Below are positions 23,577-31,611 of a stretch of DNA of 33,081 nt, piece after piece. The stretch spans positions 1-33,081 of the forward strand of contig WHSZ01000068.1 in NCBI GenBank assembly GCA_009379845.1. Reading direction: 5' to 3'. A program made the position numbers and the translations under genes. The first letter of the stretch is position 1. Every line of letters begins with the position of its first letter. This stretch comes from Pseudonocardiaceae bacterium. Lineage in GTDB: Bacteria > Actinomycetota > Actinomycetes > Mycobacteriales > Pseudonocardiaceae. Under the pieces are notes generated by a model. It was given only the letters and a program-made list of their open reading frames with translations, was not told the origin of the DNA and did not search any database.

Positions 23577-25022
23577 GACCTCGCCGAGGATCCGCAGGCC
23601 GGGGTCGATCGCGGCGACCGGGGTCGCGGCGAACCCGATCCGGAAGTGGTTGCGCGGCGGCGGATCCGCGAGGAAGAAGATGTCCCCGCGCTCGACCAGC
23701 ACGCCGCGCTGCGCCGCCAGCTCCACCAGCCGCACGCCATCCAGCTCAGGCGGGCCGGAGACCCACAGGCTCACCCCGCCTGGCGGGAACGGCCCCGGCT
23801 GCCACGGGAACTGGGTACGCACCGCCGCGCACACCAGGCTCCACTTGCGCATCAGCCGGTTGCGGTACCGCCGCATCGCCCGCTGGTACTCGCCCGACGA
23901 GATCAACAACGCCAGCGCCCGCTGCAACTGTCCCGAAGGGTGCCGGTTCACGTACCGCCGCGCCAGCCGCAGCTCGCGCACCAGCTCCGGCGGCCCGACC
24001 AGGTAACCGAGCCGCAGACCCGGCGAGAGGAACTTGGAGAACGTGCCCAGGTAAACCACGTCTCCCGCGGTATCCAACGCCTTCAGCGCGGGCGTCGGGC
24101 TGCCCTGGTACCGGAACTCGCTGTCGTAGTCGTCCTCGACCACGATGGTGCCGCTGCGCGCCGCGAGCCACAGCAGCTGCCGACGACGCCCGATGTGCAG
24201 CGTGGCGTTCGTCGGATGCTGGTGGCTCGGTGTCAGGTACACCAGATCGACGCCGTGCAACGACTCGGGCAGCCGCACCCCGGCACCGTCCACCGGAAAC
24301 CCGGTGACCCCGGCATCCGCCCGCAGGAAGATGTGCCGCGCGTCCAGATAGCCGGGGTCTTCCACGCCGACCCGCTGCCCCGGTCCGAGCAACGCCCGCG
24401 CCAGCAGGTCGATGCCCTGCTGGGATCCCACGGTGATCAGGATTTCCTCCGGCGACGCCTGGATCCCCCTGGACGGCAACAGGTGCTTGCGGATCATCTC
24501 GACCAGCATCGGGTCGTCCGAACCCACGCTGTCCTGCAGGCTGGCGAACACATGCGGGTGGAACAGCGCCTCACGCAGGCACCGCGACCAGGAACGCGCC
24601 GGGAACGCCGCCACGTCGATCTGCCCGGCGGGAAACGGGTACGGGTAGCGGTGCCAGTCGGCCTGCTTCTCGAGGTGCGGCAGCTCCCGGTCGGCGAACG
24701 TGCGAATCCGGCGCGACCACTCGATGCCACGTTCCGCTGACGGCGCGTCGAGCTCCCGCGCCGAGTGCGGGCGCATCTCCCTGTTGATGAACAGCCCACT
24801 GCGCTCGTGGCTTTCCACGAAGCCCTCGGCGATCAGCTCCTGGTAAGCGAGGTTGATGGTGTTCCGGGATACGCCGAGCTCCTTGGCCAGCTCACGGGAA
24901 CTCGGCAGCGGGTGATCCGGGTCGTAGGTGCCGACCGCGATGCCGTGCTCGACCGCGTTGCGGACCTGCCGGTACAGCGGCTCCTCCGAGTCGCGGTCGA
25001 TCTCGACGAGTGTTCGTGGCAT
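23556..25022 (-). CDS. MocR/GabR-type regulator (GntR helix-turn-helix fused to aminotransferase domain)
   Basis: A 488-residue protein. ATG at 25022 is chosen because GGAGG lies six bases before it. The GntR winged helix (about 5-75) is clear: EEPLYRQVRNAVEHGI, LPSSRELAKELGVSRNTINLAYQEL, GFVESHERSGLFI. The rest is a fold type I aminotransferase domain with VEDDYDSEFRY and the PLP lysine in YLGTFSKFLSPGLRLGYLVG. MocR proteins bind PLP and often an amino acid such as GABA, and activate a neighbouring aminotransferase or transporter. Here the divergent class III aminotransferase and permease match the GabR-GabT-GabP layout. The actual substrate is not identifiable from sequence. Confidence 0.92.
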   Translation of the reverse strand: MPRTLVEIDRDSEEPLYRQVRNAVEHGIAVGTYDPDHPLPSSRELAKELGVSRNTINLAYQELIAEGFVESHERSGLFINREMRPHSARELDAPSAERGIEWSRRIRTFADRELPHLEKQADWHRYPYPFPAGQIDVAAFPARSWSRCLREALFHPHVFASLQDSVGSDDPMLVEMIRKHLLPSRGIQASPEEILITVGSQQGIDLLARALLGPGQRVGVEDPGYLDARHIFLRADAGVTGFPVDGAGVRLPESLHGVDLVYLTPSHQHPTNATLHIGRRRQLLWLAARSGTIVVEDDYDSEFRYQGSPTPALKALDTAGDVVYLGTFSKFLSPGLRLGYLVGPPELVRELRLARRYVNRHPSGQLQRALALLISSGEYQRAMRRYRNRLMRKWSLVCAAVRTQFPWQPGPFPPGGVSLWVSGPPELDGVRLVELAAQRGVLVERGDIFFLADPPPRNHFRIGFAATPVAAIDPGLRILGEVARQLGS

Positions 25023-25038
25023 CCGTACCTCCAACGTC

Positions 25039-25053
25039 GTGCGCCTATCGCAC
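25039..25053. promoter_or_regulatory. Short inverted repeat upstream of MocR gene
   Basis: GTGCG, a 5-base spacer CCTAT, CGCAC: a perfect 5-bp inverted repeat 16 bases upstream of the MocR start in the 150-base divergent region. It may cover the regulator's own promoter. MocR proteins usually bind direct repeats, and none was clear here, so this is a weak candidate. Confidence 0.25.
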
Positions 25054-25172
25054 TACGCCGGATGCGCCCCGGCAAGGAACTGGACCCATGAAATTCCAAG
25101 TGTCTGGCTCTACCCACGGGACCAGCGGCCTGCCATCGTCGAGGTCTCACCCCGCGAAGGGAGGCGTGCATC

Positions 25173-26540
25173 GTGGATACCGCAGCCCTGCGAGCCAACG
25201 CCCGGCGGCACCTCGGCCCGCATTTCACCCGCAAGGAAGCCTGGTGGTCGGACGACCTGCCGGTGTTCGTGCGCGGCGAGGGATGCCACCTCTACGACAG
25301 CGACAACCGGCGGTTCCTCGACGGCCTTTCCGGCCTGTTCTGCGTCAACATCGGGCACGGCCGCAGCGACATCGTCGCGGCGGCCGGTAAGCAGATGGAG
25401 CAGCTGCCGTACGCCAGCAACTGGGGCTCCGCGCACCCGCCGGCCATCGAAGCGGCCACTCTGATCGCCGAGCTGGCTCCGGAGGGACTTGGCACCACGT
25501 TCTTCGTCAACTCCGGCTCCGAAGCGGTGGAAACCGCGCTGAAGTTCGCCCGGCAGTACCACCGGAGCCAGGGACAACCGGGCCGCACCAAGTTCATCAG
25601 CAGGGAGTTCGCCTACCACGGCACCACGCTCGGCGCGCTGTCCGTCACCGCGGTACCCAAGATCCGCGAGCCGTTCCAGCCGCTGCTGCCCGGCGTGCGG
25701 CAGGTGCCGAACACCATCGGCTACACCGGCGACTGCGGCCCGGCCGACCAGCTGGACTGCGTGCGCGCCATCGAGCAGGCGATCATCGAGGAGGGCCCGG
25801 ACACGGTCGCGGCGGTGTTCGCCGAGCCGGTGCAGAACGGTCGCGGCGCGCTGGTGCCGCCAGACGGTTACTGGTCGCAGCTGCGGGAGATCTGCGACCG
25901 GTACGGGGTGCTGCTGGTCGCCGACGAGGTGATCTGCTCGTTCGGCCGGTTGGGGCGCTGGTTCGGCAGCGAGCTGGTCGGCGCGGACCCCGATCTGATC
26001 ACCTTCGCGAAGGGCAGCACCTCGGGCTACAGCCCGCTCGGCGGCGTGCTGGTACGCGATTCGCTGGTGGCCACCCTGTTCGATTCGCCGCTCGGCGGGT
26101 CGTTCACGCACGGCGCGACCTGGGGTGGGCATCCGGTATCCACCGCGGTGGCGGTCGCGAACATCACCGCGATGCGGGACGAGAAGGCACTGGACAACGT
26201 GGCGCGGATGGGGCCGGTGCTGCACGACGGGTTGCGGCGGCTCGCCGGGGCGCACCGCTGCGTCAAGGACGTCCGCGGCACCGGGTTGTTCTACGCGGTA
26301 GAGCTGACCGCGAACGCGGAAACCGGTAGCGAGCTGACCGAGGACGAAGCGCGACACGTGTTGCAGGACGTGCTGCCGGCCGCGTTCCGGCGCACCGGCG
26401 TGCTGCTGCGCGGGGACGACCGCGGCGCAACGATGATCATGATCTCGCCGCCGCTGATCTCGGACGGCGACGTGATCTCCGAACTGTTGAACGGCGTCGA
26501 CGGAATGCTCACGGATATCGAGGCCGCGATCCCCGGCTAA
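25173..26540 (+). CDS. Class III PLP-dependent aminotransferase (omega-amino acid or amine type)
   Basis: A 455-residue enzyme starting at GTG with GGGAGG nine bases ahead. Class III features in order: FLDGLSGLFCVNIGHG, FVNSGSEAVETALKFARQYH (phosphate-binding loop), EFAYHGTTLGALS, FAEPVQNGRGALVPPDGYW, LLVADEVICSFGRLG (Asp that contacts the PLP ring) and the PLP lysine in ITFAKGSTSGYSPLGGVLV. GGSFTHGATWGGHPVSTA follows as expected. These enzymes move the amino group from omega-amino acids, GABA, beta-alanine or diamines, usually to pyruvate or 2-oxoglutarate. It is divergent from the MocR regulator and followed by a permease gene after 66 bases, suggesting uptake and breakdown of one amine. 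Confidence 0.92.
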   Translation: MDTAALRANARRHLGPHFTRKEAWWSDDLPVFVRGEGCHLYDSDNRRFLDGLSGLFCVNIGHGRSDIVAAAGKQMEQLPYASNWGSAHPPAIEAATLIAELAPEGLGTTFFVNSGSEAVETALKFARQYHRSQGQPGRTKFISREFAYHGTTLGALSVTAVPKIREPFQPLLPGVRQVPNTIGYTGDCGPADQLDCVRAIEQAIIEEGPDTVAAVFAEPVQNGRGALVPPDGYWSQLREICDRYGVLLVADEVICSFGRLGRWFGSELVGADPDLITFAKGSTSGYSPLGGVLVRDSLVATLFDSPLGGSFTHGATWGGHPVSTAVAVANITAMRDEKALDNVARMGPVLHDGLRRLAGAHRCVKDVRGTGLFYAVELTANAETGSELTEDEARHVLQDVLPAAFRRTGVLLRGDDRGATMIMISPPLISDGDVISELLNGVDGMLTDIEAAIPG

Positions 26541-26547
26541 CGGCACC

Positions 26548-26578
26548 GCACCCGCAATATGGATGCATATTGGGGTGC
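26548..26578 (+). promoter_or_regulatory. Bulged hairpin between aminotransferase and permease genes
   Basis: GCACCC, one bulged G, CAATATG, a GATG loop, CATATTG, then GGGTGC: a 13-bp stem with one bulge, ending 28 bases before the permease start. It starts seven bases after the aminotransferase stop. There is no T-tract, so it is more likely a processing site, mRNA stabiliser, attenuator or protein-binding palindrome than a simple terminator. Confidence 0.55.
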
Positions 26579-26606
26579 GCGTGGCCCACACCTGCGAGGT
26601 GCACTC

Positions 26607-28028
26607 ATGGCAGACCGGGCTCGACTCTCCAAGACACTGAAGCCCCACTGGGTATGGGCGATCGCGCTGGGATCGGCCGTTGGCTGGGGAAGTTTCATCC
26701 TGCCGACGGACTGGATGGGTACCGCCGGCCCGCTCGGCGCGGTGGCCGGACTGCTCATCGGCGGCGTGCTGATGATCGTCATCGCGGTGAGCTACGGCTT
26801 CATGATCCAGAAGATCCCGGTGTCCGGCGGCGAGTTCGCCTACTCGTACGTAGGATTCGGCCGCAACCACGCCTACCTGTGCGGCTGGTTCCTGACCCTC
26901 GGTTACCTCTCCATCGTGGCGTTGAACGCCTCCGCGCTGGCGCTGCTGTGCCGGTACATGCTGCCGGCCATCGCGGAATGGGGCCGGATGTACGAGATCG
27001 CCGGCTGGGATGTCTACCTCGGCGAGGTGCTGATCGCCAGCCTCGCGCTGGTGGTGTTCGCGGTGCTGAACATCCGGGGGGCGGCGCTGTCCGGCCGGTT
27101 GCAGTTCGCCTTCGTGATCATCATGATCGCCGGCGCCGGGCTGGTCGCGCTCGGCGTGTTCCTGCATCCGGACTCCTCGTTCGGCAACTTCGTCCCCGCG
27201 TTCAGCCCGGACACCTCGGCGTGGGCCGCGGTGCTTGCCATCGTGGCGATCGCGCCGTGGGCCTACGTCGGTTTCGACAACGTGCCGCAAGCGGCCGAGG
27301 AGTTCGATTTCCCGCCGCGCAAGGCATACCGGCTGATCGTGCTGGCGCTGGTCGCGGCCGCGGTGTTCTACTCGATGATGGTGCTCGCCACCGCGGTTGC
27401 CACCCCGTGGCAGGGCCTGGTCGCCTCCGAACCGCAGTGGGGCACGGGCGATGCGGTGGCCGGGCTGTTCGGCTGGGTCGGCACGCTGCTGCTGTCCGTC
27501 GCGGTGTGCATGGGGGTTTTCACCGGTCTGAACGGATTCTTCATGGCGTCCAGCCGGCTGATGTTCGCGATGGGCAGGGCGCGGATCGTGCCCGCCGCCT
27601 TCGCGCGGGTGCATCCCCGGTTCAACACGCCGTACGTCGGCATCCTGTTCGCAGGCGCGATCTGCCTGGTAACGCCGTGGTTCGGCCGCGAGGCGCTGCT
27701 GTGGGTGGTGGACATGTCCGCGGTGGGCGTCGCGATCGCCTACAGCTACACGTGTTTCGTGGCGTTCCGGCTGTTCCGGGAGGCGCCGGGCAAGCGAGTA
27801 CTCGCGGCACTCGGCGGGTTGTTCGGGCTCGGCTTCATCGGGCTGCTGCTCGTCCCGGCCTCACCGGCCGCGCTGGGCCCGGAGTCCTGGACCGCCTTGA
27901 TCGCCTGGACGGTGCTGGGTGCGCTGTTTTACCTGGCGCGGGTCCGGGAGTACCGCAAGATCCCGAAGTCCGAAATGGACTACCTGATCCTGGACACACC
28001 CAAGCCGGCGCCCTCCCCTCAGCCGTGA
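26607..28028 (+). CDS. APC-superfamily amino acid/amine permease
   Basis: A 473-residue protein with about twelve hydrophobic helices. ATG 26607 is chosen with GCGAGG upstream and gives MADRARLSKTLKPHWVWAIALGSAVGWGSFILP. That segment holds the APC substrate-binding GSAVGWG turn in helix 1. SGGEFAYSYVGFGRNHAYLCGWFL and ASSRLMFAMGRARIVPAAFARVHPRFNTPYVGIL are characteristic of the family. It most likely brings in the amine or amino acid handled by the upstream aminotransferase, under control of the MocR regulator. The stop overlaps the convergent GT2 gene by ten bases. Confidence 0.9.
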   Translation: MADRARLSKTLKPHWVWAIALGSAVGWGSFILPTDWMGTAGPLGAVAGLLIGGVLMIVIAVSYGFMIQKIPVSGGEFAYSYVGFGRNHAYLCGWFLTLGYLSIVALNASALALLCRYMLPAIAEWGRMYEIAGWDVYLGEVLIASLALVVFAVLNIRGAALSGRLQFAFVIIMIAGAGLVALGVFLHPDSSFGNFVPAFSPDTSAWAAVLAIVAIAPWAYVGFDNVPQAAEEFDFPPRKAYRLIVLALVAAAVFYSMMVLATAVATPWQGLVASEPQWGTGDAVAGLFGWVGTLLLSVAVCMGVFTGLNGFFMASSRLMFAMGRARIVPAAFARVHPRFNTPYVGILFAGAICLVTPWFGREALLWVVDMSAVGVAIAYSYTCFVAFRLFREAPGKRVLAALGGLFGLGFIGLLLVPASPAALGPESWTALIAWTVLGALFYLARVREYRKIPKSEMDYLILDTPKPAPSPQP

Positions 28029-29407
28029 CCGGTGGGGCGAGGTGGCAGCCCGCAGTCCACCAGCACCTTGTCCAACGTGACCTCGTAGGGCTGGCCGGCG
28101 GTCAGGTGGATCGGCACGTCCGCGTTGATCTCCCCGGCCCAGTCCGCCTCCGGGTGCTGGGCGCACACCACGACGTCGGCGTCCCGCAACGCCCGCACGG
28201 CGTCCCGGCGCGCCCGGCCGGCGAGGGCGCCGAGTTCCCGCCGGCGCGTCGTGTCGCGGGCCGTGGCGAACCGGTGCTCGTAGTCCACGTGCGCCAGCCC
28301 GTCAAAGTCGAACACCCGCACCGCCTGCGGCTGATCGTCCGCCGCCGCACCGAGCTCACCATGTGCCGCCACGCCGAACGTGACCACCACGTCGTAGCAG
28401 CCCGCACGGTCCAGCCCCCACGCCGCCGCGTCGTCTACATCGGACACGACCTCGACACCATCCGCCCGCAGCGAAGCCGCACCGGTGCCCCCGGCAGCCA
28501 GCACGGTCACCACGGCCGCCGGGTCGGCAGCCCGCCACGCCCGCACCGCGGCCAGCTCACGGCCGTCGGCGGGGACCCTGTGCATCAGTAGCAGCACGGA
28601 AAACGGCGCCGCCATGTCCCGCAGCCAGTGCAGCCGGTGCGGGTAGCGGGGCGCGTGCACCGCCGGGGCGCGCATCGCCAACTCCGCGGCCCACCGCTCC
28701 CGGAAGGTCTTCCGGTTGATCTCGGAGAGCCGCTCCGCGGTACGCGTGGAACTCGTGCCGTGCCGCACGTGCACGACCTTGGATTCCGGCTGCAGCCACA
28801 CCTGCCAGCCCCTGCGCCGCAGCTCGAACTGCAGGTCGGCGTCCTCGTAGTAGGCGATGTGATAGTCCGGGCAGAACCCGCCCGCCGCGTAGAACGCCCT
28901 CCTGCGGACCAGCAGGCACGCGGCCGACGCGTAGTCCACCACCCTCGGGTACAGTTCGTCGGTGCACTGCTCGCCGTCGCCCCATCCGCGGCTGAACCCG
29001 TCCCCGCCGATCATGCTGCCCGCCTCCTGCAGGCGCCCGTCCGGGAACGTCATCACCGGCGCCACCGCCGCAGCCTTGTCGTTGTACCGCAACAACTCCA
29101 GCAGTGGCTCCAGCCAGCCCGCCGTTACCTCGACGTCGGCGTTCAGAAAGCACACGAACTCGCCGCGAGCCCGCCGGACGCCGAGCTCGCAGCCGGCACC
29201 GAACCCGAGATTGTGCGGCATCCGCAGCACGGTGACGCCGGCCAGGTTGCGCTCGAGCCACTCGCCCGCGCCGTCCGGGGACGCGCTGTCCACCACCACG
29301 ACCTCGTACGGCTCCCCGGTGTGCCGGGCGAGCACGTCGAGGCACCGCGCGGCGAGCTCGCCATGGCCGTAGGTCACCAGCACGAAGGTGACCGTGCAAC
29401 GGCTCAT
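28019..29407 (-). CDS. GT2 glycosyltransferase with extra C-terminal domain
   Basis: A 462-residue protein. Residues 1-270 are a classic GT2 domain: VTFVLVTYGHGELAARCLDVL, VVVVDSASPDGAGEWL, NLGFGAGCELGVRRARGEFVCFLNADVEVTAGWLEPL (DxD-type metal site) and YYEDADLQFELRRRGW, as in rhamnosyl- and other O-antigen-type transferases. The final 190 residues form a second alpha/beta domain (FSVLLLMHRVPADGRELAAVRAWR, YDVVVTFGVAAHGEL, VRALRDADVVVCAQHPEADWA), which looks like a reduced GT-B half-domain; whether it is active is unknown. Its start overlaps the stop of the pyruvyltransferase-like gene by four bases (ATGA), so the two are coupled. Confidence 0.88.
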   Translation of the reverse strand: MSRCTVTFVLVTYGHGELAARCLDVLARHTGEPYEVVVVDSASPDGAGEWLERNLAGVTVLRMPHNLGFGAGCELGVRRARGEFVCFLNADVEVTAGWLEPLLELLRYNDKAAAVAPVMTFPDGRLQEAGSMIGGDGFSRGWGDGEQCTDELYPRVVDYASAACLLVRRRAFYAAGGFCPDYHIAYYEDADLQFELRRRGWQVWLQPESKVVHVRHGTSSTRTAERLSEINRKTFRERWAAELAMRAPAVHAPRYPHRLHWLRDMAAPFSVLLLMHRVPADGRELAAVRAWRAADPAAVVTVLAAGGTGAASLRADGVEVVSDVDDAAAWGLDRAGCYDVVVTFGVAAHGELGAAADDQPQAVRVFDFDGLAHVDYEHRFATARDTTRRRELGALAGRARRDAVRALRDADVVVCAQHPEADWAGEINADVPIHLTAGQPYEVTLDKVLVDCGLPPRPTGHG

Positions 29408-30786
29408 CGTCGGCCGAACTTTCCGTAGAGCGCCCGCAACGGCGTGCTCCAGCGGTACAACTTGGTGCTGCGCAACGCCTCCAGCTCGCGTCGGCAGGCG
29501 TCCCGCTCGGCGACCGTGGTGTTGTGCCGGTCGGCGAGCGCGGCGTGCAGCTCGCGCTCGTGGTCCAGTTCCGCGCGCAGTTCCCGTGACCCACCGCCAC
29601 CGGCCTCCACGAGCTGCTCCATCAGCAGCTGCCGCTCGGCGTGCATCCGCCTGCGCAGCCGGTGGTGCGCGGCCCGCAACGCGGCGTTCTCCGCGGCAAG
29701 CTCGGCGTTCCGGCGTACCGGGTTACCGCCCCGCTCAGCGAACACCGATTCCGCGAGCTCGGCAACGGCGTCGAACTCCGCGCACAGCGCCCCGCGGGCG
29801 GCGGCGAGATCCTCGCGGGCCAGCTCATCGGCGAACACGTTGGCCAGCGGCGCCATGCCGTCCACGATCCGCTGCGGCGCGGCGAACAGCTCGACCGGGC
29901 CACGGTGCGCGCCGGCCGGATCCCACAGCACCCACGAGCACCCGAGCCCGGCACACGCGGCCGCGGCGTGCTCGTCGGTGGCGATCACCGCGGTGGCCCC
30001 GGCGAGCACCGCCAGCCGGTCCTCGAAAACCAGGTCGGCGGGAACGCTCTGGCACCAGGGTGGTTCGTCCGACGGTGCCCGGTCCGGCAGTAGCACGATG
30101 TGATCCGCCCCAACGTGCTTCGCGGCGTGCCCGACCGCGGTGGCCAGCCGGTCGAGGTCCGCGATCGCCTCGCTGGACGCCTGCAGCACGAGGTAGGCCC
30201 CCTCCTCGGGGAGCGCGTCCAGCTTGCGCAGCACCTTCTGCCGCTGGGTCAGTGCCGCGGCGTCCACCAGCGAACCGGCGAGCAGCCCGGGGTGCGGCAC
30301 GACGTCGGCGCGCACCCCGTGCTCGGCCAGCGATTCCGCGGACCGCGTGTCCCGTGTGGACACGTGTTGCTCCTCGGCCAGGAGTGCGGCGAGTTTGGGT
30401 GGCACCGGCTCGGCGAGGCGTACCGCGGAAGCGAGCAGCGGATGCGCGGTGAGCCCTTCGGTGTAGAACCGCCGCGCGTCGCCGGGGCCGTAGTACGTGT
30501 GTAGTTCGGCCCCGAGCGGGAACGCCGGCACGAACACGCTGAGCTGGTACTCGGCCGCGATCCGTGCGGTGCGCACGTCGTGGTAGTCGCCGAGCGGCTC
30601 GACGACCAGCCCGCCGTCGGTGCCGAGCGGCCGGTTCCAGCCGAGCGGGGCGAGGTGCCCGATCCGCCAGCCGGGCAGCCGATGCCCCAGCTGCGCCTCG
30701 AAGACGCGGGCGAGCAACTGGTGACCGAAGCCGGGTAGGTCGGCGCTGCCCCACAGAGCGAGGGCTGAGGCGGGATCGGCTGGCAC
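29404..30786 (-). CDS. Polysaccharide pyruvyltransferase-like protein with C-terminal coiled coil
   Basis: A 460-residue protein starting at GTG 30786. The first 330 or so residues have the layout of the polysaccharide pyruvyltransferase (CsaB-type) family: SADLPGFGHQLLARVFEAQLGHRLPGW, FYTEGLTAHPLLASAV, HVSTRDTRSAESLAEHGVRADVVPHPG and YLVLQASSEAIADLDRLATAV. The call is by pattern and moderate in strength. A Glu/Arg/Ala-rich coiled coil occupies about 335-440, ending in LRSTKLYRWSTPLRALYGKF, a tail often seen at the end of actinobacterial glycosyltransferases. It is translationally coupled to the GT2 gene at 28019. It might add pyruvate ketals to a glycan or serve as a scaffold. Confidence 0.7.
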   Translation of the reverse strand: MPADPASALALWGSADLPGFGHQLLARVFEAQLGHRLPGWRIGHLAPLGWNRPLGTDGGLVVEPLGDYHDVRTARIAAEYQLSVFVPAFPLGAELHTYYGPGDARRFYTEGLTAHPLLASAVRLAEPVPPKLAALLAEEQHVSTRDTRSAESLAEHGVRADVVPHPGLLAGSLVDAAALTQRQKVLRKLDALPEEGAYLVLQASSEAIADLDRLATAVGHAAKHVGADHIVLLPDRAPSDEPPWCQSVPADLVFEDRLAVLAGATAVIATDEHAAAACAGLGCSWVLWDPAGAHRGPVELFAAPQRIVDGMAPLANVFADELAREDLAAARGALCAEFDAVAELAESVFAERGGNPVRRNAELAAENAALRAAHHRLRRRMHAERQLLMEQLVEAGGGGSRELRAELDHERELHAALADRHNTTVAERDACRRELEALRSTKLYRWSTPLRALYGKFGRR

Positions 30787-30940
30787 ACCCGGAGCCTACC
30801 CACGTGCAACCACCGTGCGGGGTCAGACGTCCTAACCAAGACGATGACCCACAGGGGTGAAGCGCCGGACACGCCGGGCGTGTTGTCCGGATCGGGCCGT
30901 CGGAAGGCGCAGCATCGAGGCACAACGAAGGGAGGCAGCC

Positions 30941-31036
30941 ATGTGGTTGCAGGCCACCCTGGTCGCGATGTTCGCGGTGGTGTTTCTCGTCCGCCTCGCC
31001 ATCGCACTCGGCGACCGCCCAAGCAAGCGCCCGTGA
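30941..31036 (+). CDS. 31-residue single-pass membrane protein
   Basis: A short frame with an excellent ribosome site (GGGAGG, six bases before ATG). It encodes MWLQATLVAMFAVVFLVRLA then IALGDRPSKRP and stop: one hydrophobic helix (about 2-23) with a basic, polar C-terminal tail. Codons are GC-rich at third positions. A hairpin follows four bases after the stop. No family is recognised. Tiny membrane proteins often modulate a transporter or sensor. It is divergent from the pyruvyltransferase-like gene. Confidence 0.6.
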   Translation: MWLQATLVAMFAVVFLVRLAIALGDRPSKRP

Positions 31037-31039
31037 ATT

Positions 31040-31080
31040 CGGGAGTCTTTCTGGGTACTGACCGCTCTGAAAGGCTCCCG
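31040..31080 (+). terminator. Hairpin after the small membrane protein gene, resembling the 16675 palindrome
   Basis: CGGGAGTCTTTC (31040-31051) pairs with GAAAGGCTCCCG (31069-31080) through 12 positions, one of them G-T. The left arm and following CTGGGT resemble the palindrome at 16675 (GTGAGTCTTTTTGGG), so this may be a decayed copy of the same repeat now acting as a terminator for the 31-residue gene. Confidence 0.55.
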
Positions 31081-31249
31081 AGCCGGCCGACCCCTATCAG
31101 CCGCCCCAGGAAATATCGCCGGCCCCGACCAAGGCGAAGGTGAGCGGCGGCCCCGAAGCGCTGGCCGCGGCCGTATTGCATGGCGAGTACGCCACCGGCC
31201 GCGGCCAGCGCGGCGCTAGAGCTACCGGACGCCCCGCGGTATGGCGCAC

Positions 31250-31283
31250 AAAAAACAGGGTGCGGGGAAATCCTCGCACCCTG
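31250..31283 (-). terminator. Textbook rho-independent terminator on the minus strand
   Basis: On the minus strand CAGGGTGCG pairs with CGCACCCTG around a small loop (arms 31275-31283 and 31256-31264), followed directly by six T residues (31255-31250). It is 36 bases after the stop of a short minus-strand reading frame (31319). Such a clear stem plus T-tract is rare in this window and implies a real minus-strand transcript coming from about 31550. Confidence 0.8.
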
Positions 31284-31318
31284 TCGACGTCATCGTGGTG
31301 AACGTTGACGATCACGTA

Positions 31319-31432
31319 CTACTTGGACGTGACCCGACGTTCCCCGCGATACGGAGCGTACCCACGCGCGACGTCGTGGGCCCGGTTGAGATCGCTGGCA
31401 AACCCAGAAATTGCCTTGAGTACCTTGCGCAC
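31319..31432 (-). CDS. Small basic protein of 37 residues, unknown function
   Basis: The minus strand has a short frame starting at GTG 31432 with GAGG eight bases before it (an in-frame GTG three codons earlier at 31441 is also possible). It reads MRKVLKAISGFASDLNRAHD, then VARGYAPYRGERRVTSK and stop. It looks like an amphipathic helix followed by a basic tail. No family is recognised. Support is the -10-like box at 31555, the ribosome site and the strong terminator at 31250. A second tiny frame (33 codons from ATG 31550) ends just before it and might be coupled. The transcript could also act as a small RNA. Confidence 0.45.
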   Translation of the reverse strand: MRKVLKAISGFASDLNRAHDVARGYAPYRGERRVTSK

Positions 31433-31554
31433 GACCGTCACCTCATTTCTTCCGCACCAACGGGACCCTCCTGTGCCAGATCCCACCCAGTAATCGCTGT
31501 GGGCACCCTGGGTGTTCCCGAAAACGATCTTCAGAACCCCTCTTGATCATGTGT

Positions 31555-31560
31555 TTTATA
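31555..31560 (-). promoter_or_regulatory. Candidate -10 box of the short minus-strand unit
   Basis: TATAAA on the minus strand, in GTGGTATAAAACAC, is the best -10-like hexamer in this gap. It reads toward the small protein at 31432 and the terminator at 31250. No clear -35 box is visible. An ATG follows four bases later (31550). Confidence 0.4.
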
Positions 31561-31565
31561 CCACT

Positions 31566-31598
31566 GATCACGAGTGTCCGTTATGGACGCTTGTGATC
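31566..31598. promoter_or_regulatory. Imperfect 14-bp inverted repeat upstream of clpP
   Basis: GATCACGAGTGTCC (31566-31579), loop GTTAT, GGACGCTTGTGATC (31585-31598): 12 of 14 positions pair. It lies between the minus-strand -10 box at 31555 and the ClgR-like box at 31594, so a bound protein could affect both clpP and the minus-strand unit. Confidence 0.45.
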
Positions 31599-31611
31599 GC
31601 TGGGAGCGAAC
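31594..31611 (+). promoter_or_regulatory. ClgR-type operator candidate upstream of clpP
   Basis: The 18-mer TGATCGCTGGGAGCGAAC contains CGCT-3-AGCG and, as I recall the corynebacterial ClgR consensus (WNNWCGCYNANRGCGWWS), differs at one position. ClgR activates clpP genes in actinobacteria. A second GAGCGAAC half (31624-31631) begins exactly 20 bases after the first (31604). It is about 90 bases before the clpP start, a reasonable activator position. Confidence 0.5.

Noticed and set aside
25110..27614. Long minus-strand open frame (834 codons) opposite the aminotransferase and permease
   Set aside because: Composition is rich in His, Arg, Asp and Gln without any domain; it is a mirror of two well-supported genes.
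31097..31250. Minus-strand GC-rich frame ending LTFALVGAGDISWGG
   Set aside because: It passes through a strong terminator and has no start signal of its own; at most a trace of an old gene end.
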